DNA of 64,000 bases from G963422275 sp963422275 (lineage in GTDB: Bacteria; Pseudomonadota; Alphaproteobacteria; Rhodobacterales; Rhodobacteraceae), in assembly GCA_963422275.1 (NCBI GenBank), contig OY729418.1, positions 4,092,001 to 4,156,000 of the forward strand. Reading direction: 5' to 3'. The notes under the pieces are model-generated. The model searched no databases. It saw only the letters and a list, made by a program, of their open reading frames with translations, and had not been told where the DNA came from. Every line of letters begins with the position of its first letter. Position 1 is the first letter of the stretch. Positions 54,186 through 62,605 of the stretch are shown here, in pieces. Both the position numbers and the translations under genes were made by a program.

Positions 54186-55226
54186 GGTGCGTCGGCAGGC
54201 AGAGATGTGGGGAACCATTTCCGCGTCGTTTCATGAAGCTCGAGCCGCGATGCTCGTTTGCGGACGTTACGTCACCCAACCCGGAGCCTTGGTGTCCACC
54301 TTCGCGGCACAGGTACAGCTGACCCCCTAGGCCAAGTTCGGGTGGACGGCGGGTCGAGCGAGACCACGGCGATGCTGGCTCTTCTGGAACTGCCTGACAT
54401 CAAGGGAAGGGTCGCAGTCGCTGAGGCGATGCATGCGCGGCGGCCGACAGCCGAGACGGCGGGCGGGGCCCGCGGCAGCGGTGAATGAGGATCGGCAGCG
54501 CACCCGGAAGGACAGCGGTACGGAAAGCCTTGCAGCGATACGCAGGGTGAGCGCTGGATGCGTGTGATATTCTGAAGCGTGCCAGTAAGAACGAAGATGC
54601 CCCCGCTCGGCCTAGGTTGTGCATTCATTATGTCGCATCCGGAGCTTGGCGCAGGCCGGGACGATGGCCGAGAGAAAGTTTCGGGCGAGCTTGCTGCAGC
54701 GCTTGAGCCTGTCGAACAAACGCTCGACCGGATTGCGCTGCCGGGTACAGCCCCGGTTGGCCACCGTGTCCCGTGTCAGGGGCACACCGAAGAGCAGCGC
54801 CGCCACGCCGGCCTTGTCCGAGACCTGCCCGACGCCGCCGGCACGAACTTGACCGGCAGGCCGCTAGCGCCGACGATGACATGAATCTTGCTGCCCATCC
54901 GGCCCCGGGAGCGGCCGATGGCGGGGTCCGCTCCCTCCACCCGCCGAGTGTTGGTAGACACGCACGATCGAGCTGTCGACGAGATAAGCGTCACCGGCGA
55001 CTTGGCGCTCAAGGCATTGAAAATGCGCGCCCTGCCCCTTTCCCGGACCAGCGGTTGCAACCCGTCGTGCAATGTCCACAGTCTTTCGGCAGGTCCACCC
55101 GCGACACCGCCTCCAGGGCTTGAACGCAACAGTCCTGTCCGCATTATGTCCCGCACCTTATGGATACACAGCCTAGTCCGCACCGCCGAAAGGTAAAATT
55201 AAAAAGCGATTGCCATGCCCAAAGAC
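54186..55226 (+). mobile_element. ISAs1-family remnant split by an IS427-like remnant
   Basis: In the plus frame near 54336-54460 the sequence VRVDGGSSETTAMLALLELPDIKGRVAVAEAMHARR follows the ISAs1 pattern (VDGKSNEITAIPALLELLDLxGAVVTIDAMGCQ). The right end, CCGAAAGGTAAAATT..AAGCGATTGCC at 55188-55222, is an ISAs1-type terminal repeat. Between them sits the element at 54614-55173. The left end is missing where the IS5 copy abuts. Confidence 0.62.
54614..55173 (-). mobile_element. IS427-like second subtype, degenerate
   Basis: Ends GGTTGTGCATTCAT and, inverted, GGCTGTGTATCCATAAG, with TA on both sides (54612-54613, 55174-55175). Minus-strand fragments read LWTLHDGLQPLVRERGRARIFNAL, VEGADPAIGRSRGRMGSKIHVIV and RQRNPVERLFDRLKRCSKLARNF. 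Different from copies A-C in sequence but the same group; the fragment at 37131-37508 is its sibling. Several frameshifts. Confidence 0.72.
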
Positions 55227-55293
55227 ATTTTTCCCTAAACAATTGCTGCAATACAAGCTATTGTTGGCAATCGTTCATAACCTAAATACCAAA

Positions 55294-55773
55294 ATGGAAT
55301 CGATCGATTATCGCGCTTTGTTGCAACGAGCAATTCGTGGAGTGATTCTCGGCGCTCTGAGTTGTGTCGAAGAAAACGGCTTGCCTTTAGGTAACCATTT
55401 TGTGATACGCTTCTCTACCGTAGACCCGAAAGTCGAAATCCCCAATTTTCTCAGAGCAAAATACCCTGAGGAAATGACCATTGTCATTCAGCACTGGTTC
55501 GATGATCTAATGGTTGACAAGGAAGGGTTTGGAATCACTTTGAACTTTCAAGATTCCCCGCAGCGTCTTTACGTTCCGATCAGGGCAGTAAAGTTGTTTT
55601 CCGACCCCAAGGCCAAGTTTGGGTTCTGCCTGACTGACGGGGCACCGGAGATTAGCCCGGAACTCTTGATCAGCCAAAAGGCCGCAGTTGCCGACAAACC
55701 CGAGCCGAGGGGCGAAAAGGACGAAACCGGCACCAAAGTCGTTAGCCTTGACAAATTCAGGAAGCTAGATTGA
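55294..55773 (+). CDS. sspB: Stringent starvation protein B-type ClpXP adaptor (SspB)
   Basis: Delivers ssrA-tagged proteins to ClpXP. 159 residues from the ATG at 55294 (MESIDYRALLQRAIRGVILGAL), the typical alphaproteobacterial start; the open frame begins at 55210 in remnant DNA. Motifs: HFVIRFSTVDPKVEIPNFLRAKYPEEMTIVIQHWFDDLMVDKEGFGITLNF and RLYVPIRAVKLFSDPKAKFGFCL. A flexible acidic tail ends VVSLDKFRKLD, the ClpX-binding type of terminus. fumC follows 120 bp later, a pairing common in this class. Confidence 0.94.
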   Translation: MESIDYRALLQRAIRGVILGALSCVEENGLPLGNHFVIRFSTVDPKVEIPNFLRAKYPEEMTIVIQHWFDDLMVDKEGFGITLNFQDSPQRLYVPIRAVKLFSDPKAKFGFCLTDGAPEISPELLISQKAAVADKPEPRGEKDETGTKVVSLDKFRKLD

Positions 55774-55893
55774 ACATCGTGCCTCGACTGTAATCGTGAG
55801 TGCCCGTACGGACAGAATTTTCCACGTAGTTCGAGTTTGGCCTGGATTGCACTGCCGATCTAAATGACGGCACCATTTGAATTGAGCCTGACA

Positions 55894-57288
55894 ATGCAAA
55901 ACTATCGAACTGAGACCGACAGCTTCGGGAAAATTCAAGTTCCTGCGGACAGATATTGGGGTGCACAAACCCAGCGTTCGCTGTTGAACTTCTCGATTGG
56001 CTGGGAAAAACAGCCTTCCAGCATCGTTAAAGCACTGGCAATCATCAAGTTGGCGTGCGCCAAGTCCAATGTTGAGTTCGGTCTCTTGAGCAAGGAGCTC
56101 GGCGGTGCGATTATCCAAAGCGCCAAGGAGGTCACCGACGGGGAATTCCCGGACGATTTCCCTCTCGTCGTGTGGCAGACGGGGTCAGGGACCCAATCCA
56201 ACATGAACGTCAACGAGGTAATTGCAAATCGCGCAATTGAGATTCTCGGCGGAAAAATCGGCTCCAAGAGTCCAGTTCACCCAAACGACCACGTGAACCT
56301 GAGTCAATCTTCCAACGACACCTTCCCCACAGCAATGCATATTGCCACTGCACACGAAGTCGAAGGCCGACTCCTGCCGGCGCTAGATGCCCTGCACAAG
56401 GCCCTTGAATCAAAAGTCGCGGAGTTTGCGGATATCATCAAGATCGGACGAACCCACACCCAGGATGCAACCCCGCTCACCCTTGGCCAGGAATTTTCTG
56501 GATACGCCCGGCAAGTAGACGCTGGGATTGCGCGTTTGCGCAATGCGTTGCCTAGCATTCTTTCGCTTGCTCAAGGCGGAACAGCGGTGGGAACGGGGCT
56601 GAACACTCGGAAGGGATGGGCCGAGAGGGTGATCGCTGAAATCTCGGGCATTACGGGTTTTCCCTTCAATCCCGCCGAAAACAAATTTGAGGCGCTCGCG
56701 GCTCACGACGCAATGATTGAAATGTCTGGTGCACTCAAAACGATAGCCGCGTCACTTTTTAAGATTGCAAATGACATTCGATTTCTCGCATCCGGGCCCC
56801 GCTGCGGACTTGGGGAACTTTCACTCCCCGAAAACGAGCCGGGTTCGTCAATAATGCCCGGCAAAGTGAATCCAACCCAGTCCGAGGCCCTGACTCAGGT
56901 CTGCGTCCAAGTCATGGGAAATGACGCCGCCGTCGGATTTGCGGGAAGTCAAGGGCATTTCGAGCTGAACGTCTACAAGCCGATAATCGCATACAATGTC
57001 CTACAATCAATTCGACTTTTGGGCGATGCATCGAACTCGTTCCGCGAGAACTGCGTTGAGGGGATTCAAGCAAATCGCGAGCGAATCGATCAGTTGATGC
57101 ACCAGTCCTTGATGCTTGTCACAGCACTAGCTCCAGAAATTGGATACGACAACGCCGCGAAGGTGGCAAAAGAGGCACATTTGAACGGCACAACGCTTCG
57201 AGAGGAGGCAATACGTATGGGATATGTGGCACATGAAAAATTCGACGAACTTGTTCGTCCAGAGAAAATGATCGGTCCAGCCAGTTGA
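55894..57288 (+). CDS. fumC: Fumarate hydratase class II
   Basis: Interconverts fumarate and malate in the TCA cycle. 464 residues from MQNYRTETDSFGKIQVPADRYWGAQTQRS; an ATG at 55864 adds ten residues. The superfamily signature GSSIMPGKVNPTQSEAL is complete. Other conserved blocks are WQTGSGTQSNMNVNEVIANRA, HVNLSQSSNDTFPTAMHIA and IKIGRTHTQDATPLTLGQEFSGY. It also consumes the fumarate released by PurB. Followed by a 75-bp spacer and then a fragment of a lost gene. Confidence 0.96.
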   Translation: MQNYRTETDSFGKIQVPADRYWGAQTQRSLLNFSIGWEKQPSSIVKALAIIKLACAKSNVEFGLLSKELGGAIIQSAKEVTDGEFPDDFPLVVWQTGSGTQSNMNVNEVIANRAIEILGGKIGSKSPVHPNDHVNLSQSSNDTFPTAMHIATAHEVEGRLLPALDALHKALESKVAEFADIIKIGRTHTQDATPLTLGQEFSGYARQVDAGIARLRNALPSILSLAQGGTAVGTGLNTRKGWAERVIAEISGITGFPFNPAENKFEALAAHDAMIEMSGALKTIAASLFKIANDIRFLASGPRCGLGELSLPENEPGSSIMPGKVNPTQSEALTQVCVQVMGNDAAVGFAGSQGHFELNVYKPIIAYNVLQSIRLLGDASNSFRENCVEGIQANRERIDQLMHQSLMLVTALAPEIGYDNAAKVAKEAHLNGTTLREEAIRMGYVAHEKFDELVRPEKMIGPAS

Positions 57289-57362
57289 AACCTCTGAGTT
57301 CACGTTCAGACGTTAACCGTTATTTAATGTCGGACGCAACTGTCCGCTCCTATGCCCCATGA

Positions 57363-57527
57363 ATGATTTTCGCGTGCAAGCAAGAGCCATCAATCGCACT
57401 TGCAATGCTCAGGTCTGACTTGGCCGCTGAAGGCACTGAAGTCGAGATATATGGCGAGTGCTACCTCGCCGTCATCCAAAAAGACCAGCCTCTCTGGGAC
57501 CCGCAGAATGAGCGCCTGAGATCGTAG
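57363..57527 (+). pseudogene. C-terminal remnant of a GcvT/FAD-dehydrogenase paralogue
   Basis: 54 codons from ATG 57363 to TAG 57525. The sequence PSIALAMLRSDLAAEGTEVEIYGECYLAVIQKDQPLWDPQNERLRS matches the very end of DMGDH/sarcosine-dehydrogenase type proteins (ALAxVRxDLAxPGTxVEIEIFG...DPxNxRLR). The rest of the protein is absent. The intact gene at 57674 has a similar but different end (MYDPASRRVRA), so this is the stump of a neighbouring paralogue. The remaining 146 bases before 57674 hold nothing else recognised. Confidence 0.65.
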
Positions 57528-57673
57528 TTGGAGTGCTCGCACAGCCTCAGTCTGCATCCGGGCCCAAAGACAATTATACCGGATGGTGTTGCAGCTGACC
57601 GCACAATTCACCTAACAGTGCAAGAATTCCCGATTTATCTCTGGAATCCAGAACACAAACTACGGGTTTACAA

Positions 57674-60118
57674 ATGAACAACGCTCCCAAGAAGGCAAGT
57701 GCAGTCATCGTAGGAGGCGGAATTGTCGGTTGCTCAGTAGCGTACCATCTCGCCAAGCTCGGATGGAAAGACATCATGCTTCTGGAAAGAAAGAAGCTCA
57801 CTAGCGGTACAACTTGGCATGCAGCAGGTTTGATAGCCCAACTCCGCGCGACCGCGAACATGACAAAACTCGCGAAGTATTCACAGGAGCTCTACGGAAC
57901 CCTAGAGACTGAGACTGGTATCGCAACCGGGTTCGTACGCTGCGGTTCCATAACCGTAGCCTTGACCGAGGAACGCCGTGAGGAACTGTTTCGCTCTGCC
58001 TCGATGGCGCGAGCATTCGGAGTCGAGATAGAGGAAATTTCGCCATCCGAAGTCAAGGAAAAGCATCCGCATCTTAACATCCAAGGCGTGACCGCTGGAG
58101 TGTACCTGCCAAAAGATGGGCAGGGTGACCCGTCAAACATCGCGCTCGCACTAGCTAAGGGCGCACGCAACCTTGGTGCCCAAATGTTGGAAGGAATCAA
58201 TGTCTGCCGAATTTTGCGGAGCGGTCGGCGTGCAGTCGGTGTAGAATGGAAGTCTCAGCATGCAGTTGGCCGTATTGAATCAGAGTACGTAGTCAACTGC
58301 GCGGGAATGTGGGCTCGTAAAGTCGGAAAACTCGCAGACGCGAGCATCCCACTGCATGCCTGCGAACATTTCTACATCGTGACTGCTCCCATTCCCGGCT
58401 TGACAAAACTTCCGGTGATCAGAGTTCCAGACGAATGCGCGTACTACAAGGAAGATGCCGGCAAGTTGTTGATCGGGGCCTTTGAACTGGACGCACGTCC
58501 ATGGGGCATGGAAGGAATTCCCGAAGACTTCGAATTTGACCAGCTGCCAGAGGATTTTGAACACTTTGAGCCAATCTTGGAAAAAGCAATGAATCGAATG
58601 CCGGTTCTTGAGAGAACGGGAATTCAGACTTTTTTTAATGGACCGGAAAGCTTCACACCGGACGATGCCTACCTGCTCGGACCGGCACCGGAACTGGATA
58701 ATTTCTTCGTAGCGGCGGGCTTCAATTCTGTCGGCATCCAGTCTGCGGGCGGGGCAGGCATGGCCCTCGCACACTGGATGAACGACGGCGAGAAGCCTTT
58801 CGATCTTGGTGACGTCGATATCAGTCGCATGGAAGCATTCCAAAGCAATGCAAAGTACCTGTTCGAGAGATCCAAAGAAACATTAGGCCTGCTGTATGCA
58901 GACCACTTCCCGTTTCGACAAAAGGCGTCCGCTCGCGGCGTCCGCAGAACGCCATTCCATCAGCAGTTGCTTGAGCGCGGTGCCGTGATGGGTGAGGTCG
59001 CAGGATGGGAACGAGCCAACTGGTTTGCCGCAACGGGACAGGAACGTGAGTACCGGTACAGTTGGAAGCGTCAAAACTGGTTTGAAAACTGGGCGTTGGA
59101 GCACCAAGCGGTACGCGAAAATGTTGGAATGTACGATATGTCGTCATTCGGGAAAATTCGCGTAGATGGTCGGCAAGCCGAAAAGTTCATGAACTATGTC
59201 TGCGGGGCAGATATGTCAGTTCCAATTGGCAAGATCGTTTACACGCAGTTTCTGAATCGCCGGGGAGGAATCGAGGCTGACGTCACAGCCACGCGGCTGG
59301 CCAAAAACTCTTATTTCGTTGTCACTCCCGCTGCGACGCGCCGTGCCGACCAAGCGTGGATGCTTAGACATTCCACTGGATACGAAGTCACCATCACCGA
59401 CATTACCGCTCTTGAGGGAGTGCTTGCGATTATGGGACCCAACTCACGGAAGCTGCTGTCATCAGTGTCGCCAAACGACTTCAACAACGATGCCAATCCA
59501 TTTGGAACTATGCAGAAAATCGAAGTTGGGATGGGCCTCGCGCGTGCGCATCGGGTCTCCTACGTGGGAGAACTCGGATGGGAGATCTACATTTCATCTG
59601 ACATGGCTTCGCATGTGTTCGAAACGATAATTGAAGCTGGCGAAGAATTTGATCTCAAGCTGTGCGGCATGCACATGATGGACAGTTGCAGATGCGAAAA
59701 GGCATTCCGCCATTTCGGCCATGACATCACGACGGAAGATCACGTGCTAGAAGCTGGACTTGGTTTTACGTTAGGCTTGGCCAAGAGCGATTTCGTGGGT
59801 CGAGATGCTATACTGCGGAAACAGGAGTCCGGCATCGAGAAACGGCTTGTCCAATTCCGGCTACGCGATCCCGATCCCCTTTTGTACCACAACGAGCCAA
59901 TCGTAAGGGACGGAAAAATCGTGGGGCACTTGTCTTCCGGAAGTTACGGGCACACGCTAGGCGGCGGCATTGGGCTAGGCTATGTGCCATGCAGTGGTGA
60001 AGCCGAGCAAGACATGCTGACATCTAGTTACGCTATTGAGGTTGCAGGCGCGCGCGTTGACGCGGACGCATCCATCAGACCAATGTACGATCCAGCTTCG
60101 CGGAGAGTTCGAGCATAG
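57674..60118 (+). CDS. FAD-dependent dehydrogenase with GcvT domains (dimethylglycine/sarcosine dehydrogenase type)
   Basis: 814 residues. The N-terminal DAO domain has the dinucleotide fold VGGGIVGCSVAYHLA (14-26) and TSGTTWHAAGL with His49, the residue that binds FAD covalently in DMGDH. A central FAO_M-type region runs to about 430 (NSVGIQSAGGAGMALAHWM..). The C-terminal GcvT and GcvT_C domains follow (YDMSSFGKIRVDG, LGWEIYISSDMASHVF, GSYGHTLGGGIGLGYV), expected to bind folate and take up the formaldehyde-level carbon. Likely substrates are dimethylglycine, sarcosine or related N-methyl compounds. This would continue a pathway started by bmt at 14 kb. Exact substrate not determinable here. 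Confidence 0.88.
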   Translation: MNNAPKKASAVIVGGGIVGCSVAYHLAKLGWKDIMLLERKKLTSGTTWHAAGLIAQLRATANMTKLAKYSQELYGTLETETGIATGFVRCGSITVALTEERREELFRSASMARAFGVEIEEISPSEVKEKHPHLNIQGVTAGVYLPKDGQGDPSNIALALAKGARNLGAQMLEGINVCRILRSGRRAVGVEWKSQHAVGRIESEYVVNCAGMWARKVGKLADASIPLHACEHFYIVTAPIPGLTKLPVIRVPDECAYYKEDAGKLLIGAFELDARPWGMEGIPEDFEFDQLPEDFEHFEPILEKAMNRMPVLERTGIQTFFNGPESFTPDDAYLLGPAPELDNFFVAAGFNSVGIQSAGGAGMALAHWMNDGEKPFDLGDVDISRMEAFQSNAKYLFERSKETLGLLYADHFPFRQKASARGVRRTPFHQQLLERGAVMGEVAGWERANWFAATGQEREYRYSWKRQNWFENWALEHQAVRENVGMYDMSSFGKIRVDGRQAEKFMNYVCGADMSVPIGKIVYTQFLNRRGGIEADVTATRLAKNSYFVVTPAATRRADQAWMLRHSTGYEVTITDITALEGVLAIMGPNSRKLLSSVSPNDFNNDANPFGTMQKIEVGMGLARAHRVSYVGELGWEIYISSDMASHVFETIIEAGEEFDLKLCGMHMMDSCRCEKAFRHFGHDITTEDHVLEAGLGFTLGLAKSDFVGRDAILRKQESGIEKRLVQFRLRDPDPLLYHNEPIVRDGKIVGHLSSGSYGHTLGGGIGLGYVPCSGEAEQDMLTSSYAIEVAGARVDADASIRPMYDPASRRVRA

Positions 60119-60136
60119 ATGCCTGCGGCTGTCCCA

Positions 60137-60388
60137 ACGATGTCTGTACCAAAGAAACGCTCAATTACCATTCGCGGCCATAGAACCAGCGTTTCTATTG
60201 AAGACGAATTTTGGGCCTGCTTCCGAGAGATCGCTTGTGCAGACGAAAAATCCATTAACTTGCTCGCGACTGAAATTGACGCAAGCCGGGACTTGTCGGT
60301 CAATCTCGCTTCATCAATACGTTTGTACGTGCTGAGCCGCTTCATGAATGGGACAACCAAAGAGCCAATACACGTCAGGAAATCGTGA
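60137..60388 (+). CDS. Ribbon-helix-helix domain protein
   Basis: 83 residues from MSVPKKRSITIRGHRTSVSIEDEFWACFREIA; a frame start at 60119 adds six. The pattern KKRSITIRGHRTSVSIEDEFW followed by SINLLATEIDASRDLSVNLASSIRLYVLSRF matches the RHH_4 family (PF13467), a small DNA-binding or adaptor family widespread in alphaproteobacteria with unknown targets. It starts 18 bp after the dehydrogenase stop, so they probably share a transcript. The 205 bases from 60389 to 60593 hold no recognised gene. Confidence 0.8.
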   Translation, partial: TMSVPKKRSITIRGHRTSVSIEDEFWACFREIACADEKSINLLATEIDASRDLSVNLASSIRLYVLSRFMNGTTKEPIHVRKS

Positions 60389-60593
60389 TGTTGCAGGATT
60401 TTGAACGGTTGCGGATTGGACCGGTCACTCCGCCGCATAGACTTTTGAATGGCCCTGAGAGCAGGAACGCATAGTTGTCAACTCGGTTCGGATGGAGTGT
60501 GACCGACCCCAGCCTGAATCGCAATTGATAAATGTTGGCTGACCGCTGTTGCCTGCGCGTGTTGCGTAATCCACTTGAAGACTTGCCCTTCTG

Positions 60594-61343
60594 CTAACCA
60601 ACCGAGGCAAGAATTGGAATATTCTCAAGCAACCAGTAGGAAATTGCCGAGAATGTCCCCGACAGCAGCATAAGCCCCGTGATTAAGAGCAGCACTCCAA
60701 TTCCAATCTCGATTCTCCGCATGTATGGCCGTACCCAATTGATCGCCTGCATGGAACGGTTAATGAAGACGGCGACAAGCACGAAAGGTAAGCCGAGGCC
60801 CATTGCGTAAACTCCCAAAAGCACTGTACCTCTCGCAACTGAGCTTTCCTGAGCAGCCAGTGACAGAATTGCGCCTAGCTGGGGACCGATGCAAGGAACC
60901 CACCCGAATGCGAACGCCAAGCCCAAGACAAACGCACCGAACGTGCTGCCTCCACGGTTGCCAACATCAAACCGCGCTTCCCTATCTAGAATCGCGATCC
61001 TGAGCACTCCGACGAAATGAAGGCCGAACACTGATATTATGATGCCGGACACTTTCCCGAACACCGCTTGGTGCTCAAGGAAAAAAGATCCGAGCGTTGA
61101 AGCGGTGAAGCCAAGAAGCAGAAATATCGTTGACAGTCCGAATGCGAAGCTCACCGCGGCAAGAGTTGCACTCGCCCGTCTGCGACCCTCTGTGAGTTTC
61201 GAAAATGATATTCCGCTCATGTATGCAAGATAGGGCGGAACGATCGGGAGAACGCATGGGGAAACAAAACTGAGCATGCCGGCGAGCAACGCAATTAAAA
61301 CTGCCGGAAACAAATTTGCGTCAATAAGGTCAGTTCCCAGCAT
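60594..61343 (-). CDS. ccdA: Cytochrome c biogenesis protein CcdA
   Basis: Inner-membrane protein that carries reducing power from cytoplasmic thioredoxin to periplasmic thiol proteins, needed for c-type cytochrome maturation. 249 residues, six membrane segments. The redox cysteines are in MLSFVSPCVLPIVPPYLAYMSG and FGWVPCIGPQLGAIL, the two conserved half-sites of the family. The start MLGTDLIDANLFPAVLIALLAG is usual. Divergent from tusA across about 110 bp. Confidence 0.93.
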   Translation of the reverse strand: MLGTDLIDANLFPAVLIALLAGMLSFVSPCVLPIVPPYLAYMSGISFSKLTEGRRRASATLAAVSFAFGLSTIFLLLGFTASTLGSFFLEHQAVFGKVSGIIISVFGLHFVGVLRIAILDREARFDVGNRGGSTFGAFVLGLAFAFGWVPCIGPQLGAILSLAAQESSVARGTVLLGVYAMGLGLPFVLVAVFINRSMQAINWVRPYMRRIEIGIGVLLLITGLMLLSGTFSAISYWLLENIPILASVG

Positions 61344-61453
61344 GTCGGTTCCAATCTCGCTTGAATGCTTGAATAACTGATGCTCGCGACAAGTTCGATG
61401 TAGTTAAACACAATTGCTGGAAAATCATCTTCTTCCAGATTATTCACAGCGTT

Positions 61454-61681
61454 ATGCAAAAGATCGATGAGCTTGATACAATAGGGTTGCTATGCCCCCT
61501 GCCCGTTCTCAAGATTCACAAAAGAATGCGGACATTGAACACCGGTCAAGTGCTGCGCGTAACTGCGGATGACCCGGTTGCCGCAGTCGACATTCCTCAC
61601 TTCTGCAATGAGCAAGGGCACCGACTGCTCAAAGAAGATAGGCGAAAGAACCTTCAGGTATACTGGATCCAAAAAAGTTAA
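61454..61681 (+). CDS. tusA: TusA family sulfurtransferase
   Basis: 75 residues. Small sulfur carrier of the SirA/TusA fold. The active cysteine is in LDTIGLLCPLPVLKIHKRMRTL, the CPxP-type motif, followed by GQVLRVTADDPVAAVDIPHFCNEQGHRLL. Transfers persulfide sulfur, in tRNA thiolation or other pathways. The ISSod11-like element begins seven bases after the stop without damaging the gene. Confidence 0.92.
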   Translation: MQKIDELDTIGLLCPLPVLKIHKRMRTLNTGQVLRVTADDPVAAVDIPHFCNEQGHRLLKEDRRKNLQVYWIQKS

Positions 61682-61687
61682 ATTTTT

Positions 61688-62055
61688 GGCTCTGTTCGCA
61701 CTTCGCAGGCGTATGCGATACACTTGATTACGACTTGCATTGACCATGGGGAGCGGAACAATGGATCGGGCGCGGTGTCCCGGGGCAAGTCGCGCGGTCT
61801 GTGCCGCTATCGTTGCAAGTCCTGCGACCGGACTTTCGGCGCCCTCACCGGCACGGTGCTGTGCACATCCAGACGGCAAACAGTCGCCACAGCCAGATCA
61901 AGGGTTTCCTGCGACGCTTCCGCGGCATCGCCACCAAGTGCCTGGACAGCTGTCCGAGGCGGTTCCATCTCGTCGTCCTCGGCAAGCATCCATCGTCAAG
62001 AGCCTGCCTCGCAGCCGCCAGCGCCAGAACAAGCCTGCGATTCACGAATTGAGCC
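61688..62055 (+). mobile_element. ISSod11-like deletion derivative, 368 bp
   Basis: Ends GGCTCTGTTCG and CACGAATTGAGCC, flanked by AATTTTT on both sides (61681-61687, 62056-62062). It keeps the transposase start, the zinc ribbon (GKSRGLCRYRCKSCDRTFGALTGT) and the last third (HIQTANSRHSQIKGFLRRFRGIATKCLDSC), but the catalytic middle is gone. A second, different deletion type from the 201-bp MITE. Confidence 0.82.
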
Positions 62056-62069
62056 AATTTTTTCAAGAA

Positions 62070-62512
62070 AAGATTGTCGCGAAAGCGGGCGTTTTTCTCT
62101 GCATTTCGCCGTTTGGAGCCGGTTGCGCGCCTAGCGGTTACCGATCGGTGGCTGTAGCGCCGCCCAGCAGCAACGCCGGAACAGGGGGCATCCCCTTACC
62201 GCCCGGAACATAAACCCCGCCTCGGCGAGACAGGCGCGGTTGGCCGCGCGCGGGCCGCCCCTTGTCGGTGAGCGCCCTTCTTCAGCCAGCGGGCGTCCGG
62301 ACCCGCCGAGAGACGCTCGGACACCAAGACCTCGGGTGCTGCCAGTCCATCAGGGCGTCGACCGCAACGCGCTGTCGGGTTTCACGCGCTCGGCAGTCAC
62401 CGTCATGAAGAAATCCATTGGTCTCTCCCTCAATCGAACACCATGACAAGCGCTTGCAACCCCTTCAGCGCGACATGTCAATGGCTGAAGGAGTGCATTT
62501 CGCAACAGACTT
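62070..62512 (-). mobile_element. IS5-family deletion derivative (AAGACTGTTGCG ends)
   Basis: The left end AAGATTGTCGCGAAAGCGGGCG is the usual right end of this type, so it is inverted; the right end reads GTGCATTTCGCAACAGACTT. Near 62400 the minus strand has the start MDFFMTVTAERV. Internal deletion; not coding. It follows the ISSod11 derivative by 15 bp. 62513-62605 holds nothing recognised. Confidence 0.62.
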
Positions 62513-62605
62513 TTCCCGCGTTAAACACCGCTCACGAAATCTCGAAAACTTGGGTGCCAACAATCGCAGGTGCACAGAATCTCATTGCGGCTGCAATAGG
62601 AAATG

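Noticed and set aside
60137..60388. Ribbon-helix-helix protein as antitoxin of a toxin-antitoxin pair
   Set aside because: The sequence fits the RHH_4 family and no small toxin-like gene is adjacent; the neighbours are metabolic genes.
61700..62055. Functional small transposase in the element after tusA
   Set aside because: The zinc ribbon and C-terminal parts are joined without the catalytic middle; it cannot encode an active enzyme.
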